DNA from: WLWS01 sp964639535
Lineage (GTDB): Bacteria; Pseudomonadota; Gammaproteobacteria; Eutrophobiales; Eutrophobiaceae
Assembly: GCA_964639535.1 (NCBI GenBank)
Contig: CAZXDV010000222.1
Span: 1 to 5,127, forward strand
Length of the DNA stretch: 5,127 nucleotides
Direction: 5' to 3'
Below are positions 1 to 5,127 of the stretch, piece after piece. Made by a program: the position numbers and the translations under genes. The notes under the pieces are model-generated. The model saw nothing but the letters and a program-made list of their open reading frames with translations. It was not told the DNA's origin and did not search any database. Every line of letters starts with the position of its first letter. The stretch's first letter is position 1.

Positions 1-780
1 GGGAAAACGTCGCTGCCATTCATCGAGGAAATAAGAATCAAAAACGAAGTCCTTCATACCCCAGCAAATCAGCATGGGTGCATCAGAGAAATGCTGTAAT
101 TTTTCTTCGACTTTCGAGATCGTGTCATAGCCGTTATCGCCTTCTTCAAGGGGAATCACCTCGACAAACTTTCTCACCGCCACGCGATTTGCCCAGGAAT
201 CATAAGGGGCGAGATAGGCGGCCGCCACATCGTTCGGCATGGGCTTGCGTGTGACACAATGCTTTACCGCGCCCTTTGCAAAGGCATTGAAGCCCTGGTT
301 GAGTAACTTGTTGATCATCGGCAGGCGACTGACTTTTAGCTGCCACGGGATCTCCCTGCCCGCAGGCAAATGAAATGCTGCCGTATTCAGGATCACCAGG
401 CGCTTGATACGCTCCGGGTAGCGCGCCGCCCAGGTCATACCAATCATGCCTCCCCAGTCATGGACCACGAGAGTGATGTCATCACCCGGTGCCAGCTTGT
501 CCAGCAGCGCATCGAGATCATCCACGCGCCGGTCAAGACCAAAATCATAGGCATCGGCAGCCGGTTTATCCGACAGCCCCATGCCAACGTGGTCCGGAAC
601 GATGCAGCGGTACTCATCACTTAAAGCACTGACAAGATGACGATAATAAAACGACCAGCTTGGATTCCCGTGCAACATCACCACGGCAGGTGCAGTGCGT
701 GGCCCCTCATCAATGTAATGAATACGCAGATCCTTGACCGTGGCGTAGTGGCTTTTAAATGGGAAGTCGGGAAAGCTCAT
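1..780 (-). CDS. oleB: OleB-type alpha/beta hydrolase (beta-lactone decarboxylase), 3' end cut by window
   Basis: The minus-strand frame from the ATG at 780 runs open to base 1, giving exactly 260 codons without a stop, so the C-terminus is missing. The product resembles haloalkane-dehalogenase-like hydrolases of the OleB group. Visible motifs are the oxyanion-hole HGNPSW (residues 37-42), PDHVGMGLSDKP (62-73), the nucleophile elbow VVHDWGG with Asp108 as the predicted nucleophile, the cap-region stretch APYDSW (191-196), and CWGMKDFVFD (239-248), whose Asp244 is the likely catalytic acid. The catalytic His, expected near the C-terminus, lies beyond the window; the family is usually about 290-300 residues. 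Known OleB proteins decarboxylate cis-beta-lactones to cis-olefins in head-to-head hydrocarbon synthesis. No signal peptide is seen, so it is probably cytosolic. ATG 780 is the only ATG in its open frame, which is closed by a TGA at 891-889; no clear Shine-Dalgarno precedes it. A plain haloalkane dehalogenase is the alternative, but the oleA neighbour and the DWGGMIGM and YDSW motifs favour OleB. Confidence 0.88.
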   Translation of the reverse strand, partial: MSFPDFPFKSHYATVKDLRIHYIDEGPRTAPAVVMLHGNPSWSFYYRHLVSALSDEYRCIVPDHVGMGLSDKPAADAYDFGLDRRVDDLDALLDKLAPGDDITLVVHDWGGMIGMTWAARYPERIKRLVILNTAAFHLPAGREIPWQLKVSRLPMINKLLNQGFNAFAKGAVKHCVTRKPMPNDVAAAYLAPYDSWANRVAVRKFVEVIPLEEGDNGYDTISKVEEKLQHFSDAPMLICWGMKDFVFDSYFLDEWQRRFP

Positions 781-814
781 TATCGTGCGAGTTGCTATTA
801 ATTCATTTGCTGCA

Positions 815-929
815 TGGCGACGTTGGTATAAATAGAAAAGCAGACTCTCAGCGACAGGGATGTCGCTGTGAAGCGTACATGGATGTATTCACAGCGTGTC
901 TGCGTTCTGTTTATACCAAAAAGTCGGCA
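815..929. repeat. Intergenic inverted repeat, foldable as a long stem with two internal hairpins
   Basis: The 189-base gap between oleA and oleB (781-969) holds no convincing gene but carries a nested palindrome. The outer arms TTGGTATAAA (823-832) and TTTATACCAA (910-919) match perfectly. They continue inward as 834-837 with 905-908 and GCAGAC (840-845) with GTCTGC (898-903), with one T-G wobble (833/909) and a small bulge at 838-839/904. Outward, CGAC (818-821) can pair with GTCG (923-926). Inside are two hairpins: CAGCGACA, loop GGGA, TGTCGCTG (849-868), and CTGTGAA with TTCACAG (866-872/888-894), which carries an inner TACA/TGTA stem (876-879/884-887). The two hairpins share three bases, so one loses a few pairs if both form. 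No T tract follows the fold on either strand, so it does not look like an intrinsic terminator. It could be an mRNA processing or stability element, a regulatory RNA fold, a REP- or MITE-like palindromic unit, or a protein-binding site. The function is unknown. Confidence 0.75.
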
Positions 930-969
930 AGGCTGATCAGGAGAAAAAGGGTAATTTCGGCAGAAGAAC

Positions 970-2169
970 CTACCATTCCCAGCCAATCATAAGACAGTTA
1001 AGCCCACTGCCTATTCCAAGAAACCCAACATGATCCCCCGGCTTCAGAAAATTACGCTGGTGCGCAATAGCCGCAGTCATCGGCAACGACACCGTACCCA
1101 TGTTGCCCAGGTACTTGAAGGTGCTGTAATCCTTTTCCGGGGCAATCCCCAATTCACGAAGGATGGTTTCACGGTGCCCGTCTCCCACCTGGTGACAAAT
1201 CACCTTGTCCACCTGGTCAACCGCCCAGCCCATTTTCTTGAGAAAGGCACCCCAGGTGGAGACACCCAGTTTTGCACCGTACTTGAGAACGGATACTGAA
1301 TCGGTGGCCATGAACTCCGTCATTGCCTTTGGCAGCGTTTCAGATGGCAGCAGGTTGGCCACAACAGGTGGCAACTTTTGACTGGTCATCATTTCCTTCA
1401 TGGCCGTGGGTATGGCTTCTGGCTGCATGACCTCGTCCAGCGCGCTCATCAGCTTGTCGGGTGAGAACATCAGCTTGCCCAGTTCCGCCGGTGTAAAGGT
1501 AATACCCCAGCGACAAAGACGATGATGCTCGGGCGCAGTGCGCGTGGCTTCGCCGATCAGGCGGTGCGTGGCATCGTTATCAAAAGAACCATCGGTAAGC
1601 AGCACCGCCGCGGCACCGGAGCCGCCGGTCAGGGTTGCCAGTGAAGAGCTGAACATTTCCATGGAGCGGTCGTTCAGCATGCGTTGAATCATGGTCTCAA
1701 CAATTTCCCGCGCTGATTCGCAGGAAACCACCATGCCGGCACGTATCTGGCCAAGCTCGATGCGGTTGGCAATGTCGATAATGCCATTCAGGGTACCCAG
1801 GCAGGCATTGGAGATGTCGTAGATATAGGCGTTCGTGCTGATACCTATCTTGTCTGCCACTGCACAGGCTGTGGCCGGTTCATAGTTCTCACGGCAGACG
1901 CCGGAATAAATCAGCACACCGATATCTTCCGGCCGGACGTTGGATTGTTCCATGGCCTTGCGTGCCGCAGCCGCTGCACCATCGGAGAGAGCGTGGCCGG
2001 AATCCCACCAGCGTCGCTCACTGATACCGGTGAGGGCCTCGAGCTGACCCGGGGCGATGTGCAGGGTATCGTACATGGGCGCGAGCCGTGCCTCGAGGTC
2101 ATCAGATGTCACTACCTCTGAGGGCAACTCGTAGCCGATGGACTCCATGTGGACCTTTTTATAATTCAT
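970..2169 (-). CDS. oleA: OleA-type acyl thioester condensing enzyme (thiolase/KAS III fold) with an internal insertion
   Basis: This complete 399-residue protein belongs to the OleA branch of the KAS III-like thiolase superfamily. OleA joins two fatty acyl thioesters without decarboxylation to give a 2-alkyl-3-keto acid, the first step of head-to-head olefin or ketone synthesis. Predicted catalytic residues are Cys123 (SNACLG), His326 (ICHQVGDGH) and Asn356 (LGNMGTVSLP). Glu97 (RENYEPATA) lies 26 residues before Cys123, the spacing known for Xanthomonas campestris OleA (Glu117, Cys143). The His-Asn spacing of 30 also equals that enzyme (His285, Asn315). The C-terminal GIGSGLNC (385-392) and final Trp fit the family. 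The Cys-His distance is 203 instead of 142, so about 61 extra residues sit at roughly 222-290, explaining the length (338 in Xanthomonas). The ATG at 2169 overlaps the upstream stop by four bases and gives the right N-terminal length; Met8 is a weaker start despite a better Shine-Dalgarno. It is probably cytosolic and cotranscribed with the PfaC-like gene. A generic KAS III is less likely because of Glu97. Confidence 0.9.
   Translation of the reverse strand: MNYKKVHMESIGYELPSEVVTSDDLEARLAPMYDTLHIAPGQLEALTGISERRWWDSGHALSDGAAAAARKAMEQSNVRPEDIGVLIYSGVCRENYEPATACAVADKIGISTNAYIYDISNACLGTLNGIIDIANRIELGQIRAGMVVSCESAREIVETMIQRMLNDRSMEMFSSSLATLTGGSGAAAVLLTDGSFDNDATHRLIGEATRTAPEHHRLCRWGITFTPAELGKLMFSPDKLMSALDEVMQPEAIPTAMKEMMTSQKLPPVVANLLPSETLPKAMTEFMATDSVSVLKYGAKLGVSTWGAFLKKMGWAVDQVDKVICHQVGDGHRETILRELGIAPEKDYSTFKYLGNMGTVSLPMTAAIAHQRNFLKPGDHVGFLGIGSGLNCLMIGWEW
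2166..2169 (-). promoter_or_regulatory. ATGA stop/start overlap coupling the PfaC-like gene to oleA
   Basis: On the minus strand the bases ATGA contain the oleA start (ATG, 2169-2167) and the upstream stop (TGA, 2168-2166). The stretch before it (2170-2190) has no recognisable Shine-Dalgarno, so oleA is probably translated by ribosomes terminating on the upstream gene. This implies one mRNA and linked expression of the two proteins. The coupling itself is inferred; the overlap is seen directly. Confidence 0.85.
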
Positions 2170-5127
2170 GATGCGGTCATTTTAAGGGCAAAGTCGTTCA
2201 TCTGATAGATAATTCTGCCATCTACGCTTAAAAACCCCTCAGCATGTAGGGTCTTTGCCCCATCGTCGATGGCCGTGATCGAGGCCTGCACGGTGACCTT
2301 CTCGTCCCTGGGAATGATCTGCCCGCGGTATAACCAGCTGTGTTCCTGCTCCAGGGCCATGCACTGGAACTGGCTGTTCTCACTACCGCCCCAGCGCTCA
2401 ACCGCCACCACTTTCAACAGCTGCAGAAAGGATTCCAGCCCCAGCGAGCCCGGCCAGACCGGGTCCTGGTAAAAGTGTGCCTTGAAAAACCAGGCCTCGG
2501 GGTTTACCTCGGCAGTGCCCCTGATAAATCCCAGGCCATGGGGGCCACCGCTGGCATCAAGGCACTCCACTTGTCCCACCATGCGCATTTGATCATCCGG
2601 GTAAGGCGCCGCGCTGGGATATAGGAATCGGCTGGCCCGTGCCCGCTCTTCATCACCCGGCTCATAGGGGGTCACATCGCGAATGCCCACCTGGTCTGCC
2701 AGGGCTGCCTTTGAAAAGAAGCCGAAATAGGTATCGCCCACGTAGACCAGGCCTTCGTGATTACTCACTGCAAAGTCATAGTTCTGGATAATCATGCCGC
2801 CCGAGAGTGCGACATTGGTGATCTTCACTTTAATACTCAACGTGCCGCAGTCCGGGCCCACTGCCTGGAATTGCTTTGCCTTGCCACCCAGGTTCCTGAA
2901 TGACATATCGATATCGCTGGTGAGTGCCGAGCCAAGGTAAGCGGCGAGCCAGCCACAGGGCTGCAGGGCAATTTCCAGCAGCACGGAAAATGGCATGGTG
3001 CCCTGCCTGTCAGCCTCGAAGTACCAGGCATCGGCGGGCACATCATATTCACCCACGATGGTGCCGCCGGCTTTTAACTGCCACTGCTCGCAATCCCGAA
3101 TGGAGACAATACGGTCGAGAAACTGGAACGGTGGACCGGGCAGGCGCGCGATAATTCTTTCATCATCAAACACGCGGTAACGATCGCCAAATGCCTCGGA
3201 CGGTTTGCCCACGGCAAAGGCATTGATGGAAGCATAATCAAACAGCACCGGCCTTGCGGTTTCTTCAACGGCGCCTGGCTGCTTTGCCCAGCGTGCCTCG
3301 ATACGTGCACGGTCAAGACCTGTCAGCTGCAGCGACATGTTGCTCATCTGCACGATGGCGCGACCATCGGCAGACATCAGTGCATCAGCAATCACATAGG
3401 GCACACCATCACCATCCCGGTAGCCGATCTCCTTGATGCTTATCTGGTACTCGACCTTGCTGGTGCTTGCCAGCACCTGTCCGCGGCACTTGAGCTTGCT
3501 GGTCACTTCCTGCACCGGTTCATAAACAAACTCGCTGGCTTCACCCACCCAGCCCATGCGTAGCAGGTACACTCGCAGGGTGTGCAGGCAGCATTCGTAC
3601 ATCAGGGTGCCGGGCATTACCTGGTCATCCATGAAGTGACAGGTGATAAACCAGTCATCCTCGTGAATGTCGGCCTCGCCCGTGATCATGCCGAGGCCAT
3701 AGCGGCCGCCCCCTGGTTCAAGGGAAAGAATGCGATGCACCAGGGTCATGCGCCCACCGGGTAAGCCCATGGCATCATCCAGTGACAGCTGTTCAAACAC
3801 CCCACCAAAACAGCCTGCCAGATCGCCTTTTCTCAGGGCATCAAGCTGTGCATCGCTGTAGCTTTCCTGCCGCATGGCAAGTGGCATGGACCAGTTTTCA
3901 CTGGTCTTACCGGCTACCGGCTTTTGCTCGAGACTGGTAAGCACGATACCGCGTCCCGCATCCAGCTCCGCCTGGCTGAAGAAACCGGCACAACCGTTTC
4001 GCATGGTAATGAGTTTTTCGCCATTGACGGTACCGTCAAAGTGAAAACGAAACAGCCAGGTGTCTCCCTGTCGAAAGAAGTGATCAATATGTATGTCGTA
4101 GTGGATCACCTGGCCGGCGTGGGGCAGTGGCCCGTGAAAACAAACTTCCGCATCCAGCAGGCGATAAACCGCGAGACCTTTCGTTTCAAGGTCAATACCG
4201 AGGTAGCCCGACAGGAAGAGATCCGCCTGGCCCGCTTCAACAGCAATACAGGTTGGGATCCTGCCCGCATCAAGATACCAGGCACCTTCATGCACATCAT
4301 GTTCTGTCACCACCCTGCCATGGGTCATTGATGCCGCTTCCCCTTCCACCTCGATAATACGATCAACCAGCATCAGCGGTTCATCCGGTAAGCGTACGCG
4401 GGTGGGATAGCTGTCCACTTCGGCAAAGCGTGGTCCAAGCATTTTTGCAATGGAGCCAATGGCAAATTCCATGCACATGTCGCGGTCAAAGGCGACGTCC
4501 CTGCTTGTCGTTTGCACCGGGGTCATGACGCTGCTGGTGGTAAACCCCGCCGGTGCATCCTGCAGCAGCTGCATCTGCGCGGAAATGGCCTGGCTCATGG
4601 CCTGGTTTATCCCGTTTGCCACGCGCAGGAAAGCCTCTTCCGTTTCCGCCCGCGCGGCCTCGGTGGCAGCAAGCTGTTCAATCATCTGAGACATGGTGTC
4701 CAGCTGCCTGTCGAGCCCCGGGTGCGCAATAACCTCGGCCGTGCTTGCCTGCGCGCTTTCCACGCTGGCAGGCTGTGCCTGCTTTTTACGCGGCACAGGG
4801 ATGTTCAATGCCTGCTTGCCCACCTCGATGGCGAGGGAGTTTCCACTCGCAGCGGGCGCCTCGTTATATTCATATAGCGAAGACAGGTCCAGCTGCACGC
4901 CTTCACTGTTCAACATCGCCAGTATGCGCAGCACGTTACCCACATCACTTTGCCCGGCTACGCAGGCGGAACGTGCACGGTGCGGCTTGTCGCCGAGTAT
5001 TCGACCGATCATGCGTGAACAACTCGCACCGGGACCCATTTCAATAAAGAGTCGAACGCCGTCATCCCAGGCAGCATTCACCAGCCTGGTGTAATCAAAG
5101 GTCTGCAATGCCTGGCGGGTTATGGAC
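2166..5127 (-). CDS. pfaC: PfaC-like PUFA synthase subunit: acyltransferase tail plus two double-hotdog dehydratases (5' end cut)
   Basis: The frame is open to the window edge, so the N-terminus is missing; 986 residues are visible. Residues below are counted from the TTG codon at 5108, which is an internal Leu and not the start. Residues 1-75 are the C-terminal end of an acyltransferase domain (LFIEMGPGASCSRMIGRILG, 20-39), most like the PfaB-type AT. Residues 85-205 form an Ala/Gln-rich linker with a possible coiled coil (133-182). Then come two FabA-type dehydratase units, each of two hotdog folds. Unit 1 spans about 213-600: a first half without His but with Glu291, then CHFMDDQVMPG with His491 and Glu505. 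Unit 2 spans about 629-978: Glu712 in the first half, then AHFYQDPVWPG with His878 and Glu892. Such units dehydrate or isomerise 3-hydroxyacyl-ACP chains in iterative cytosolic PUFA synthases. Classic PfaC is KS-CLF-DH-DH; the AT tail points to a KS-CLF-AT-DH-DH layout like myxobacterial Pfa3, but without its C-terminal acyltransferase. KS and CLF are only inferred. The stop overlaps the oleA start. Confidence 0.88.
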   Translation of the reverse strand, partial: SITRQALQTFDYTRLVNAAWDDGVRLFIEMGPGASCSRMIGRILGDKPHRARSACVAGQSDVGNVLRILAMLNSEGVQLDLSSLYEYNEAPAASGNSLAIEVGKQALNIPVPRKKQAQPASVESAQASTAEVIAHPGLDRQLDTMSQMIEQLAATEAARAETEEAFLRVANGINQAMSQAISAQMQLLQDAPAGFTTSSVMTPVQTTSRDVAFDRDMCMEFAIGSIAKMLGPRFAEVDSYPTRVRLPDEPLMLVDRIIEVEGEAASMTHGRVVTEHDVHEGAWYLDAGRIPTCIAVEAGQADLFLSGYLGIDLETKGLAVYRLLDAEVCFHGPLPHAGQVIHYDIHIDHFFRQGDTWLFRFHFDGTVNGEKLITMRNGCAGFFSQAELDAGRGIVLTSLEQKPVAGKTSENWSMPLAMRQESYSDAQLDALRKGDLAGCFGGVFEQLSLDDAMGLPGGRMTLVHRILSLEPGGGRYGLGMITGEADIHEDDWFITCHFMDDQVMPGTLMYECCLHTLRVYLLRMGWVGEASEFVYEPVQEVTSKLKCRGQVLASTSKVEYQISIKEIGYRDGDGVPYVIADALMSADGRAIVQMSNMSLQLTGLDRARIEARWAKQPGAVEETARPVLFDYASINAFAVGKPSEAFGDRYRVFDDERIIARLPGPPFQFLDRIVSIRDCEQWQLKAGGTIVGEYDVPADAWYFEADRQGTMPFSVLLEIALQPCGWLAAYLGSALTSDIDMSFRNLGGKAKQFQAVGPDCGTLSIKVKITNVALSGGMIIQNYDFAVSNHEGLVYVGDTYFGFFSKAALADQVGIRDVTPYEPGDEERARASRFLYPSAAPYPDDQMRMVGQVECLDASGGPHGLGFIRGTAEVNPEAWFFKAHFYQDPVWPGSLGLESFLQLLKVVAVERWGGSENSQFQCMALEQEHSWLYRGQIIPRDEKVTVQASITAIDDGAKTLHAEGFLSVDGRIIYQMNDFALKMTAS

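Noticed and set aside
823..919. tRNA-like cloverleaf or intrinsic terminator
   Set aside because: The fold has three arms but no T-loop consensus, anticodon arm or acceptor CCA context, and neither strand has a T tract after the stem.
818..926. Transposon or MITE with target-site duplication
   Set aside because: No direct repeat flanks the 10-bp terminal inverted repeats; the flanks CGAC/GTCG are inverted instead. Other copies cannot be sought in this window, so mobility is not claimed.
781..969. Sigma-70 promoter for oleB
   Set aside because: TATAAA-like hexamers occur within the repeat arms on the minus strand, but no -35 element lies at proper spacing.
798..986. Minus-strand 62-codon frame in the gap
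   Set aside because: It covers the inverted repeat and the end of oleA, shows no family likeness, and is better explained by the repeat structure.
759..992. Plus-strand 77-codon frame over the oleA-oleB gap
   Set aside because: It overlaps both gene ends and the palindrome, has no recognisable domain, and has Cys/Ser/Arg-rich composition typical of chance frames.
3924..4331. Plus-strand open frame of 135 codons
   Set aside because: It lies opposite the well-supported dehydratase unit 1, matches no family I recognise, and is a shadow of a high-GC coding strand. The same applies to the plus-strand frames at 4512-4877 and 4693-5094.
5106..5108. TTG codon as the start of the PfaC-like gene
   Set aside because: The frame stays open to the window edge with sensible residues (SITRQA) before it, and the sequence begins inside an acyltransferase domain. 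The codon is read as Leu in a longer protein.

Overview
The window carries three genes, all on the minus strand and in the transcriptional order PfaC-like protein, OleA, OleB. The two outer genes are cut by the window ends. The organism is a bacterium with moderately high GC content (mid-50s percent by eye). The gene families fit a proteobacterium (gamma or delta), but nothing here, such as an rRNA or housekeeping gene, fixes the taxon.

Layout in transcription order. (1) 5127 to 2166 is the C-terminal 986 residues of a large PUFA-synthase-type polyketide synthase subunit. It holds the tail of an acyltransferase domain, an Ala/Gln-rich linker, and two PfaC-type dehydratase units, each a double hotdog. 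(2) 2169 to 970 is a 399-residue OleA-type thiolase-fold enzyme whose start overlaps the previous stop (ATGA). (3) 969 to 781 is a 189-base gap that contains an elaborate inverted repeat able to fold as a long stem carrying two hairpins. (4) 780 to 1 is an OleB-type alpha/beta hydrolase that lacks its C-terminus at the window edge.

How they may work together: the PfaC-like subunit belongs to an iterative synthase that builds polyunsaturated acyl chains. OleA joins two fatty acyl thioesters head to head into a beta-keto acid. OleB decarboxylates the beta-lactone made later in the pathway to a cis-olefin. The tight overlap suggests a dedicated route from a polyunsaturated acyl chain to a very long polyunsaturated hydrocarbon or ketone. 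This is inferred from gene order and family knowledge. OleC, OleD and the rest of the synthase would have to lie outside the window.

The most unusual points are the physical coupling of pfa-type and ole-type genes, an extra segment of about 60 residues with repeated helical motifs in OleA between the catalytic Cys and His, and the structured intergenic element between oleA and oleB.
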